Made by a program: the position numbers and the translations under genes. 60,437 nucleotides of DNA, taken from a bacterium (GTDB lineage: Bacteria; Planctomycetota; Phycisphaerae; Phycisphaerales; SM1A02). Location: positions 1-60,437 of the forward strand of contig JAPOKA010000009.1 in assembly GCA_029977865.1 (NCBI GenBank). Direction: 5' to 3'. The notes below the pieces were generated by a model that saw only the letters and a program-made list of their open reading frames with translations, ran no database searches and was not told where the DNA came from. Positions 1 to 7,564 of the stretch are shown here, piece by piece. How positions within the stretch are numbered: position 1 is the first letter of the stretch; every line of letters starts with the position of its first letter.

Positions 1-582
1 GAACTCCTTGAGCAGGAGGCTTGCCGCGAGCATGCCCGCGAGGGCGAGCGCTCCCATCAGCACCGCGTCCGCGACCTGCATCGCGGCGGTCTGGCCGTAG
101 ATGAAGTGGTGCAGTCCCGCGGCGCCGGCGGCTGCCTGCGACTGCACCACGCTGAGCAGCACCACGCCGATCGCGAAGCCCACACTCAGGACGATGGCGA
201 TGGCGGCGTCCTCTCGAATCCGCGTCACGCGAAGCAGCGCGTGCAGCGCGAGCATGCCGAGCACCGCGCTGAGCGCTGCGCCAAGCAGCAGCACCGGCAT
301 CGAGCGGCCAAGGCCGAGCGCCGAGGCGGCGAGGAAGGCAGCGGCGATCCCGGGCAGGGTCGCGTGGCCGAGGGCGTCGGCGACGAGCGAACGCTTGCGC
401 AGCAGCGCCAGCCCTCCGATGATCCCGGCGGCCAGCCCGAGCAGAGTGGTCGCCGCCACCACCACCGAGGTGTTGAAGCCGCCGCGAAACAAGAGGATCT
501 CGACCACCTCGGTCGCGGTCACCGTCGCCGGCAACCCGGAGGCGGGTGAGTTGGTCGAGGCGAGCGAGGCGAAGGCAGTCAT
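1..582 (-). CDS. Mn/Zn ABC transporter permease (ABC-3 family), partial
   Basis: Integral membrane subunit of a divalent-metal (manganese or zinc) ABC importer, ZnuB/MntB/TroC type. The first 194 codons are present and the gene runs off the left edge. The translation shows hydrophobic stretches separated by short polar loops. The conserved cytoplasmic loop LVADALGHATLPGIA, the family's ATPase-coupling signature, is at about residues 66-80. A later segment containing HHFIYGQTAAM also fits the family. The ATG at 582 lies 10 bases after the stop of the ATPase gene, so this is the third gene of the operon 2409 to 1. The metal specificity cannot be read from the permease alone. Very confident in the family. 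Confidence 0.88.
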   Translation of the reverse strand, partial: MTAFASLASTNSPASGLPATVTATEVVEILLFRGGFNTSVVVAATTLLGLAAGIIGGLALLRKRSLVADALGHATLPGIAAAFLAASALGLGRSMPVLLLGAALSAVLGMLALHALLRVTRIREDAAIAIVLSVGFAIGVVLLSVVQSQAAAGAAGLHHFIYGQTAAMQVADAVLMGALALAGMLAASLLLKEF

Positions 583-592
583 GGCGGAGCGC

Positions 593-1402
593 TCAGCGGC
601 CTCGCGCCACCGCTTCGGCGGCTTCGGCGAGCAGGGTCAGCCGTCCGCCGTAGGTGCGTTGGAGGTTCTCGCGCGAGAAGGCCTCCCGCACCGGTCCTGC
701 CGCGACCACCCGCATGTTGAGCAGCAGCACCTCGTCGAAGTGCTCGGGCACGCTCTGCAGGTCGTGGTGCACCGCCAGCACGGTTGCGCCGCGGCTGCGG
801 AGGTCGCGCAGCACCTCGACGATCGCCCGCTCGGTGGCTGCATCGACGCCCGCGAAGGGTTCATCCATGAAGTAGAGCTCTGCTTCCTGGGCGAGCGCGC
901 GAGCGAGGAAGACCCGCTGCTGCTGCCCGCCGGAGAGCCGACTGATCTGGCGATCGGCGAGGTCGGCGAGTCCGACGCGGTCGAGGCAGGCCCGTGCGGC
1001 AGCGCGGTCGGCGCGACCGACCGGTCGAAACCACCCGAGCCTGCGATAGCGGCCCATGCAGACGACATCGAGCGCCGAGACCGGAAAGTCCCAGTCCACC
1101 GACTCGCGCTGCGGCACGTAGCCGATGCGACTCCTGACCTCGCGGTAGGGCCGGCCCCAGAACGCGACCTGCCCCGACGCGAGCGGCAGCAGGCCGAGGC
1201 AGGCCTTGATGAAGGTGCTCTTGCCGGCGCCGTTGGGACCGACGATCGCGACGAGCCGATTCGCCGGCGCGTCGTAGTCGACATCCCACAACACCGGCTT
1301 GCGGCGATAGGCGACTGTCATCGAGTGCACCGACAGCGGGCTCGCCACCGAGTGTTCGGGACGTCCCTCGATGGCTGGATCGGAGATGGCTGCGTCGTTC
1401 AT
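593..1402 (-). CDS. Mn/Zn ABC transporter ATP-binding protein
   Basis: Cytoplasmic ATPase (269 aa) that drives the metal importer. The Walker A motif GPNGAGKST is near residues 55-63, the signature LSGGQQQR near 156-163, and Walker B LYFMDEPF near 175-182, followed by the H-loop in LAVHHDL. The length is normal for ZnuC/MntB-type ATPases. Its ATG overlaps the end of the binding-protein gene by 4 bases (ATGA), which suggests translational coupling. The permease begins 10 bases downstream. An N-terminal extension of about 25 residues precedes the usual first strand and looks unremarkable. Confidence 0.93.
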   Translation of the reverse strand: MNDAAISDPAIEGRPEHSVASPLSVHSMTVAYRRKPVLWDVDYDAPANRLVAIVGPNGAGKSTFIKACLGLLPLASGQVAFWGRPYREVRSRIGYVPQRESVDWDFPVSALDVVCMGRYRRLGWFRPVGRADRAAARACLDRVGLADLADRQISRLSGGQQQRVFLARALAQEAELYFMDEPFAGVDAATERAIVEVLRDLRSRGATVLAVHHDLQSVPEHFDEVLLLNMRVVAAGPVREAFSRENLQRTYGGRLTLLAEAAEAVARGR

Positions 1403-2409
1403 GGCAGTGCGCTCCGACTTGCCTCCTCGGACGGCAGCTCGCCGCCGAGGGCTGCTGCGATGGTGGCGACGTTGTGTCGGATCATGCCGAGGTAGTTCCC
1501 GGTCGGTGCTCCGGCAGGACCCATCGCATCGCTGAAGAGTTCGCCCCCAAGCCGCACCTCGTGACCGCGGGCGAGGGCGCCGGCCTGCAGCGCTTCGACA
1601 TTGCGTGGCGAGACGCTCGATTCGATGAAGACCGCGGGAATCCCCCGGGTGACGAGCAGATCGACGATGCGTTCGAGATCGCGGACTCCCGCCTCCGACT
1701 CGGTGGAGAGTCCTTGGACTCCGATCACCTCGAAGCCGTAGCGGGCTCCGAAGTAGCCGAAGGCGTCATGGGCGGTGACAAGCACCCGCGCCGCCTCGGG
1801 AACGCTCGCGAGAGAGGCTTCGGCCGCAGCGTCGAGAGCCGCCAACTGTTCGGCGTATCGCTCGCCGTTGCCTCGGTAGACCTCGGCACCCGCGGGGTCG
1901 AGTTCGCAGAGCGCTGCGACGATCGGTGCGATGCCCCGTGCCCACAGCGATGGATCCATCCACAGGTGCGGATCGCCGGGAAGCCCGCCGTCTGGTCCGC
2001 GCAGTCCCGTTGCCTCGACGATCGCCGTCGCGACCTCGACCACCGGCGTCCCCGACCGGGCGGCGCCGGCGAGCGCCTCGTCCATGCGCCCTTCGAGGTG
2101 AAGGCCGTTGGCGACGATGAGATCCGCGGCGAGCAAGGTGGCCAGATCGGTGCGGGTGGGCTTGTGCAGATGCGGGTCGACTCCCGAACCAACGAGCACC
2201 ACCACCTCGACGCGATCGCCACCCACCCCGCGGACGAGGTCGCCCACCATGCCCACGGTGGCGACGGCGCGAATCCGTCCCTCCGCGGCTTCCGAGTCGC
2301 GGGACTCGTCCGAACAGGCGGCCGGCAGGGCTGCCGCCAGCAACAGGGCGATCACCGCGAGGAAGCGGGCTCGCCCGCACGACGCGAGATTGCCGCCGAG
2401 CCGGGCCAT
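1399..2409 (-). CDS. Metal ABC transporter substrate-binding lipoprotein (TroA/ZnuA family)
   Basis: Periplasmic metal-capture component (336 aa), cluster A-I binding protein. The N-terminus has a hydrophobic signal ending in LPAAC, a lipobox, so a lipid-anchored protein is likely. Metal-site segments are visible: DPHLHKPT near residue 80, GDPHLWMDP near 147, TAHDAFGYFGARYG near 215, and FIESSVSPR near 262. There is no long His-rich loop of the ZnuA kind, and the HDAFGYF and ESSVSPR forms are common in Mn/Zn-type TroA proteins. I therefore lean to manganese, but this is not proven. It is the first gene of the operon, with a palindrome 24 bases upstream and a DtxR-family gene beyond. Confidence 0.92.
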   Translation of the reverse strand: MARLGGNLASCGRARFLAVIALLLAAALPAACSDESRDSEAAEGRIRAVATVGMVGDLVRGVGGDRVEVVVLVGSGVDPHLHKPTRTDLATLLAADLIVANGLHLEGRMDEALAGAARSGTPVVEVATAIVEATGLRGPDGGLPGDPHLWMDPSLWARGIAPIVAALCELDPAGAEVYRGNGERYAEQLAALDAAAEASLASVPEAARVLVTAHDAFGYFGARYGFEVIGVQGLSTESEAGVRDLERIVDLLVTRGIPAVFIESSVSPRNVEALQAGALARGHEVRLGGELFSDAMGPAGAPTGNYLGMIRHNVATIAAALGGELPSEEASRSALP

Positions 2410-2432
2410 GGTGCGGGGATGGTAGGCCGAGA

Positions 2433-2448
2433 GTTTGACGAGTCAAAC
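2433..2448. promoter_or_regulatory. Perfect 16-bp palindrome, candidate DtxR/MntR operator
   Basis: GTTTGAC-GA-GTCAAAC forms perfect 7-bp arms around a 2-bp centre. It is much more AT-rich than its surroundings. It lies 24 bases upstream of the binding-protein start, in the only gap between the metal importer and the DtxR-family regulator gene. Size, symmetry and position fit an operator for that regulator. Binding is inferred. Confidence 0.6.
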
Positions 2449-2574
2449 ATAAGAGAGCGGCGGCTCCGCAACCGGGTGCCCGCGACTGCTCGGCGGGGGA
2501 AGTGTCGGACTGAACAGCCCGATCGCGGCTGAATGGGGGCGGGTTGGCCGACGGGCCGCCGCTGGCCGAGGACT

Positions 2575-3240
2575 TCAGCCGATCCGCGCGACCGAGACCC
2601 GTGCTGCGGCTGAAAGCGACATCGAGACCGCCGCGGAGCCGGCTGCGCGGACCCGGATCGACTCTGCTTCGGGCACGACCTCGATGACGGTGACCTTCGC
2701 GCCCGGCCGAAGCCCGTGCCGTGCCGCGAAGGCGAGGAACGCCCGATCCTGATCGCCGACCCGGAGGACCTCGGCCTTCTCGCCGCGACCGAGACTCGCC
2801 AGCGGCTCGCCGGGTCTCGCCTCGACTTCGCCGGCTGCGTTGGGAATGGGGTCGCCGTGGGGATCGACCACGGGATTCCCGAGGAAGGCGTCGAGCCGAT
2901 CGAGCAGCTTTGCGCTCATGGCATGCTCGAGGCGTTCGGCCTCGTCGTGGACCTCCGACCAATCGAAGCCGAGTGACTTCACCAGGAAGACCTCGATGAG
3001 GCGGTGCCGCCGAACCACGTCGAGGGCGAGGGTGCGGCCCTTGCTGGTGAGGCGAATGCCGCCGTAGCGCTCGGCCTTGGCGAGCTTCGCCTCGCGAAGC
3101 CGCGCGACCATCGAGGTGACGGTGCCCTTGGTGACGCCGAGCGACGCGGAGAGTCTGGCCACCGTGGCCTCGCCGGTGGGCGAGTCGCGCTCGAGGCGGT
3201 AGATCGCCTTCACGTAATCCTCGACCGTTGCGGAGGGCAT
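2575..3240 (-). CDS. DtxR/MntR-family metal-dependent transcriptional regulator
   Basis: Metal-sensing repressor of 221 aa. The start chosen is the ATG giving MPSATVEDYVKAIYRLE, the canonical N-terminus of the family; an upstream in-frame extension is Arg-rich and unlike the family. The winged helix-turn-helix covers about residues 1-65 (VARLSASLGVTKGTVTSMV). The dimerisation and metal domain follows, with the characteristic RRHRLIEVFL and the metal-ligand region VHDEAERLEHAMS. The last 75 residues look like an SH3-like FeoA-type domain (GLRPGAKVTVIEV), so this is the long form. It is transcribed toward the metal ABC operon, which it probably controls with Mn or Fe as corepressor. Confidence 0.9.
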   Translation of the reverse strand: MPSATVEDYVKAIYRLERDSPTGEATVARLSASLGVTKGTVTSMVARLREAKLAKAERYGGIRLTSKGRTLALDVVRRHRLIEVFLVKSLGFDWSEVHDEAERLEHAMSAKLLDRLDAFLGNPVVDPHGDPIPNAAGEVEARPGEPLASLGRGEKAEVLRVGDQDRAFLAFAARHGLRPGAKVTVIEVVPEAESIRVRAAGSAAVSMSLSAAARVSVARIG

Positions 3241-3428
3241 CGGGCGAGGATAGCGGCGCGGATCGGCGAGAACCTCACGAAGGAGCTCCCCGCGGTGATG
3301 GACGAGCAGGCGTTCGGCTCGAACACTCACCCGCGGTTCACGCGAGCGATTCCGGCCGGGCCGAGTTCGCATCCGGAAGTCGAGGCCGCAGGCGGTCGTG
3401 GCTGCGGAGGGCGACTAGCATCGACCCC

Positions 3429-3794
3429 ATGACCGAGGTCTCACCGAGTGCTCCGATCGTCCGCGACCCCGCGTTTCTGCGGGCGATCTTCTGGATGGGG
3501 ATCATCGAGGGCACCTCGACCCTGCTGCTCTTCTTCGTGGCGATGCCTCTCAAGTACTACGCGGGCATGCCGCGAGCCGTCACCATCGTGGGCGGTCTGC
3601 ACGGGATCCTCTTCCTTCTTTATGGAGGCATGCTGCTGATGGGCCGCGGGCGGGTCCCGCTCTCGCCGAAGCTCTTCGTCTGGGGGATGGTGGGCGCCGT
3701 CGTGCCCTTCGGCCCCTTCTTCGTCGATGTGCCGATCGCCCGGATGCTCGCCGCGAGCCGAAGCGACGCAGGCGCATTGGACGCGGTCCGGTGA
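3429..3794 (+). CDS. DUF3817-family small membrane protein
   Basis: A 121-residue inner-membrane protein with three hydrophobic segments: about residues 14-38 (FLRAIFWMGIIEGTSTLLLFF), 50-70, and 82-105. The N-terminal FRAIFWMGIIEG-type motif and the central HGILFLLYGG match the DUF3817 (YdzA-like) family, whose function is unknown. The start is the ATG at 3429, because upstream in-frame sequence is Arg-rich and not conserved in style. The gene stands alone between the metal regulator and the pyrimidine cluster, 129 bases ahead of preT. It could be read with that operon, but nothing shows this. Confidence 0.75.
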   Translation: MTEVSPSAPIVRDPAFLRAIFWMGIIEGTSTLLLFFVAMPLKYYAGMPRAVTIVGGLHGILFLLYGGMLLMGRGRVPLSPKLFVWGMVGAVVPFGPFFVDVPIARMLAASRSDAGALDAVR

Positions 3795-3923
3795 CGGCCC
3801 GATGGGGTCCGAAGGTCATTCGACTCCGCGGGCGGATCTGGCCGATCAACCCCGGTTCCTCGCCGTCGAATGCGACCCTCCCGGCAACCACGCGGTTCGA
3901 GGCGACGGAGGGGTGAGCCCCGC

Positions 3924-5249
3924 ATGAGCCGACCGATTTCCGAATCCCGCTCCGAGACCGCCTTCGGCGACTTCAAGTTGCCGCTCGCGCCGGGCGAGGC
4001 GGTGGCGGAGGCCGAACGCTGTCTCTTCTGCCACGACGCCCCGTGCATCGCAGCCTGCCCGACCGCGATCGACATTCCGCAGTTCATTCGCAAGATCGCC
4101 ACCGGCAACCTTCACGGCAGCGCCCGCACCATCTTCGAGAGCAACATCCTGGGCATGAGCTGTGCCCGGGTCTGCCCGGTCGAAGTCCTCTGCGTCGGCG
4201 ACTGCGTCTACAACCATCTCGACCAGCCTCCGATCGCCATCGGTCGCCTGCAGCGGCACGCGACCGACGAAGCCTTCGCGCAGGGGTGGACCTACTTCTC
4301 GGCCGGGCCCGACAGCGGCCGCCGCGTGGCCCTGATCGGCGGCGGTCCCGCAAGCCTCGCGGCGGCGCATCGCCTGAGGCGCTGCGGCCATGCCTGCACC
4401 ATCTTCGAGGCCCGCCCGTCGCTGGGCGGTCTCAACACCACCGGCGTCGCGCCCTACAAGATGCGGGCCGACCGCGCCGCCGACGAGATCGACTGGGTGC
4501 TCGCGATCGGCGGCATCGAGGTGCGGACCGGGGTACGGGTCGGGGAAGCGGTTTCGCTCTCAGACCTCGAGCGCGACTTCGATGCGGTGTTCGTCGGCGT
4601 CGGGCTCGGTGCAGACTCGCCCTTGGGGATTCCCGGCGAGGACCTCGAGAACGTCTGCGGCGCCACCGCGTGGATCGAGCAGATGAAGATCGGCCGGGTC
4701 GACCTCGCAGGAGTCGAGCGGGCGGTGGTGGTGGGCGGCGGCAACACCGCGATCGATTGCGTCCGCGAGGCGTTGGGTCTGGGGATTCCGCGGGTCATCA
4801 TGGCCTATCGCGGCGATCGCGCTCGCATGAGCGGCTACGCCCACGAGTGGGATGCGGCGCTCGCCGAGGGCGCGCTGGCGGAGTGGCGAGCGATCCCCAT
4901 CGCCTACGAGGGAAGCGGGCGCGTGCGGAAGGTCCGCTGCATTCGTCTCGATGAGGCGCGGCGGCCGATCGCAGGCAGCGAGTTCGAACTCGAGGCAGAC
5001 CTCGTCCTGGTGGCGATCGGACAGTCGAAGCTCGCGGCGATGCTCGCCGGGCTCGAGGGCATCCAGGTCGAGGGCGGTCGAGTCGCGGTCGATGCGGAGG
5101 GCTTTGCCGGAAGAACGAAGTGGTACGCCGGCGGCGACTGCGTCAACGGCGGCAAGGAGGTCGTGAACGCGGTTGCGGAGGGCGATCGGGCGGCGAAGGC
5201 GATCGACGCGATGCTCCGCGGCGCCGCGAAGGGATCCCCGCATGCCTGA
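3924..5249 (+). CDS. preT: NAD-dependent dihydropyrimidine dehydrogenase, subunit PreT
   Basis: FAD and Fe-S subunit (441 aa) that passes electrons between NAD(H) and PreA during reduction of uracil or thymine to the 5,6-dihydro form, the first step of reductive pyrimidine breakdown. The N-terminal Cys clusters (CLFCHDAPCIAACP near 33-46, then CARVCPVEVLCVGDC near 79-93) match the GltD/DPD-type Fe-S domain. The FAD motif LIGGGPASLAAA is near 139, and the second dinucleotide fold VVVGGGNTAIDC near 272. A GGAGGGG Shine-Dalgarno sits about 10 bases before the ATG at 3924. The last 8 bases (ATGCCTGA) overlap the start of preA, so the two subunits are translationally coupled. Confidence 0.93.
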   Translation: MSRPISESRSETAFGDFKLPLAPGEAVAEAERCLFCHDAPCIAACPTAIDIPQFIRKIATGNLHGSARTIFESNILGMSCARVCPVEVLCVGDCVYNHLDQPPIAIGRLQRHATDEAFAQGWTYFSAGPDSGRRVALIGGGPASLAAAHRLRRCGHACTIFEARPSLGGLNTTGVAPYKMRADRAADEIDWVLAIGGIEVRTGVRVGEAVSLSDLERDFDAVFVGVGLGADSPLGIPGEDLENVCGATAWIEQMKIGRVDLAGVERAVVVGGGNTAIDCVREALGLGIPRVIMAYRGDRARMSGYAHEWDAALAEGALAEWRAIPIAYEGSGRVRKVRCIRLDEARRPIAGSEFELEADLVLVAIGQSKLAAMLAGLEGIQVEGGRVAVDAEGFAGRTKWYAGGDCVNGGKEVVNAVAEGDRAAKAIDAMLRGAAKGSPHA

Positions 5250-6519
5250 CCTCTCCACCGACACCGGCGGCATCCGTTCGCCCAATCCCTTCTGGCTCGC
5301 GAGCGCCCCGCCCACCAACAGCGGCGGTCAGGTGCAGCGGGCCTTCGAGGCCGGCTGGGGCGGCGTGGTCTGGAAGACCCTCGGCACTCCCATCCGCAAC
5401 GTCTCGAGTCGCTTCGGCGGCCACGTGATCGGCGGTGTGCGCGGGGCGGGCTTCAACAACATCGAGCTCATCACCGATCGGCCGCTCGAGGCCAACTACC
5501 GCGAGATCGCCGAGACCAAGCGGCTCTTCCCCGATCGGGCCATGGTGGTCTCGCTGATGTTCGAGACCCGCGAGGAGTGGCGCGAGCACATCGCCCGCTC
5601 GATCGACGCCGGCGCCGACGGGCTCGAACTGAACTTCGGCTGCCCGCACGGCATGTGCGAGCGCGGCATGGGCAGCGCCGTCGGGCAGGAGCCCGCGGTG
5701 AACGAGCGAATCACCTCCTGGGCGGTCGAGTTCAGCACGGTGCCGGTGCTGGTGAAGCTCACCCCGAACGTCTCCGACATCGTGCCCCACGGACTCGCCG
5801 CCCGACGCGGCGGTGCCCACGGGGTCAGCCTGATCAACACCATCAAGAGCCTGATCGGCGTCGACATCGACCGCTTCGTGCCCGAGCCGCGGGTGGGCGG
5901 GGCGAGCACCAACGGCGGCTACTGCGGTGCCGCGGTCAAGCCCATCGCCCTGCACATGGTGGCGGCGCTGGCGCGGGAGCCCGAGTTCGGCCTTCCCATC
6001 AGCGGGATCGGCGGCGTCACCAACTGGCGCGATGCGGTCGAGTTCATCCTGCTCGGGTCGAGCTCGGTGCAGGTCTGCACCGAAGTGATGCTGCGAGGAT
6101 TCGACATCGTCGAGGACATGATCGATGGTCTCGACGAGTACATGCGCACGCACGGCTTCGCCCGCATCTCGGAGATGGTCGGTAAGGCGGTGCCCAACTT
6201 CCGCGAGTGGGGCGAACTCGACCTCAACTACGAGACGGTGGCGAAGATCGATGCCGACAAGTGCATCGGCTGCCAGGTCTGCGTGGCGGCGTGCCACGAC
6301 GGCGCCCACCAGTGCATTCATCCCCAGGAAGGCACCCGGGTGCCGCGGGTCGACGAGACCGAGTGCGTGGGATGCAACCTCTGCAAGATCGTCTGCCCGG
6401 TCGAGGACTGCATCTCGATGGCTCCGGTCGAGCACGGCGTGGCGCCGGCGAGTTGGAACGAGTTCGTGGCCGATCCTGAGACCCATCCGCTGCGGCCCAA
6501 GAAGGGGTCCCACGGGTGA
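5242..6519 (+). CDS. preA: NAD-dependent dihydropyrimidine dehydrogenase, subunit PreA
   Basis: FMN-dependent catalytic subunit (425 aa) with a dihydroorotate-dehydrogenase-like barrel and a C-terminal ferredoxin domain. The barrel shows NFGCPHGMCERGMGSAVGQ near residues 131-149, VKLTPNVSDI near 170, and the FMN-phosphate region GIGGVTNW near 254. Two 4Fe-4S motifs close the protein: CIGCQVCVAACHDGAHQC and CVGCNLCKIVCPVEDC. The mammalian enzyme's general-acid Cys lies in GLACGQ. Here the matching place is GSAVGQ, and a Cys occurs earlier (HGMC), which may take that role; this is inference. The start overlaps preT by 8 bases. Confidence 0.93.
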   Translation: MPDLSTDTGGIRSPNPFWLASAPPTNSGGQVQRAFEAGWGGVVWKTLGTPIRNVSSRFGGHVIGGVRGAGFNNIELITDRPLEANYREIAETKRLFPDRAMVVSLMFETREEWREHIARSIDAGADGLELNFGCPHGMCERGMGSAVGQEPAVNERITSWAVEFSTVPVLVKLTPNVSDIVPHGLAARRGGAHGVSLINTIKSLIGVDIDRFVPEPRVGGASTNGGYCGAAVKPIALHMVAALAREPEFGLPISGIGGVTNWRDAVEFILLGSSSVQVCTEVMLRGFDIVEDMIDGLDEYMRTHGFARISEMVGKAVPNFREWGELDLNYETVAKIDADKCIGCQVCVAACHDGAHQCIHPQEGTRVPRVDETECVGCNLCKIVCPVEDCISMAPVEHGVAPASWNEFVADPETHPLRPKKGSHG

Positions 6520-6648
6520 TCGACGGTCGCGCCAGAACGCTCCGCGGCACGGCGGGCGGTGCCATGGTCGGCCGATTCCGCGTTCGAGGCATCGACTTGG
6601 CCTCGCCGCCGGTGACAATGCCCCTTTCCCACTGACGGAAACATTGCC

Positions 6649-7527
6649 ATGTCCAACTCCTCGCGGGTCGTCCGTTGCGGACTCATCCAGTGCTCGAATC
6701 CGATCAACGACGAATCGCGTCCGGTCGCCGAGATCCAGAAGGCGATGCTCGACAAGCACGTGCCGATGATCGAGGAGGCCGGTCGCAAGGGGGTGCAGAT
6801 CCTCTGCCTGCAGGAGATCTTCAACGGTCCCTACTTCTGCCCGAGCCAGGACGTGCGCTGGTACGAGGCGGCCGAGACGGTGCCCGGACCCACCACCGAT
6901 GCGGTGGCGGCGCTGGCGAAGAAGCACCAGATGGCGGTGGTGGTGCCGGTCTACGAGCGTGAGATGAGCGGCGTTCTCTACAACACCGCGGCGGTCTACG
7001 ACGCAGACGGCACCTATCTCGGCAAGTACCGCAAGCACCACATCCCGCAGGTCAATCCCGGCTTCTGGGAGAAGTTCTACTTCAAGCCAGGCAACGGCGG
7101 CTATCCCGTCTTCAAGACCCGCTACGCGACCATCGGCGTCTACATCTGCTACGACCGCCACTTCCCCGAAGGCGCGCGGTGCCTCGGGCTCGCCGGCGCG
7201 GAGATCGTCTTCAATCCCTCCGCCACCGTGGCGGGACTCTCGCAGTACCTGTGGAAGCTCGAGCAGCCCGCGCACGCGGTGGCCAACGGCTACTACATGG
7301 GCTGCATCAACCGGGTGGGCACCGAGGCGCCTTGGAACATCGGGAAGTTCTACGGGACCAGCTACTTCGTGAATCCGCGGGGGGAGTTCCTCGCCGAGGC
7401 GAGCGAGGATCGCGACGAGCTGGTGGTGGCCGACCTCGATCTGGCGGTGATCGATCAGGTCCGCGGCACCTGGCAGTTCTATCGAGATCGCCGTCCCGAG
7501 ACCTACGGTCCGATCGTCGCGGAGTGA
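6649..7527 (+). CDS. Beta-ureidopropionase / N-carbamoyl-beta-alanine amidohydrolase
   Basis: Nitrilase-superfamily enzyme (292 aa), third step of pyrimidine degradation: N-carbamoyl-beta-alanine to beta-alanine, CO2 and ammonia. The Glu-Lys-Cys triad is visible as E56 (LCLQEIFNG), K129 (YRKHHIP) and C167 (YICYDRHFPE). The motif NPGFWEKFYFKPGN near 136-149 and the INRVGTE segment are typical of the beta-ureidopropionase/carbamoyl-putrescine branch. The neighbours (preTA before, dihydropyrimidinase 37 bases after) select the pyrimidine role. The gap from preA is 129 bases, so a second promoter is possible. Confidence 0.92.
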   Translation: MSNSSRVVRCGLIQCSNPINDESRPVAEIQKAMLDKHVPMIEEAGRKGVQILCLQEIFNGPYFCPSQDVRWYEAAETVPGPTTDAVAALAKKHQMAVVVPVYEREMSGVLYNTAAVYDADGTYLGKYRKHHIPQVNPGFWEKFYFKPGNGGYPVFKTRYATIGVYICYDRHFPEGARCLGLAGAEIVFNPSATVAGLSQYLWKLEQPAHAVANGYYMGCINRVGTEAPWNIGKFYGTSYFVNPRGEFLAEASEDRDELVVADLDLAVIDQVRGTWQFYRDRRPETYGPIVAE

Positions 7528-7564
7528 ATGTCCCCGGCGCCGAGGGCGCCGCCAGGAGCACACG

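Noticed and set aside
101-1495. Plus-strand frame across the metal ABC genes
   Set aside because: Antisense to a coherent three-gene importer with clear motifs.
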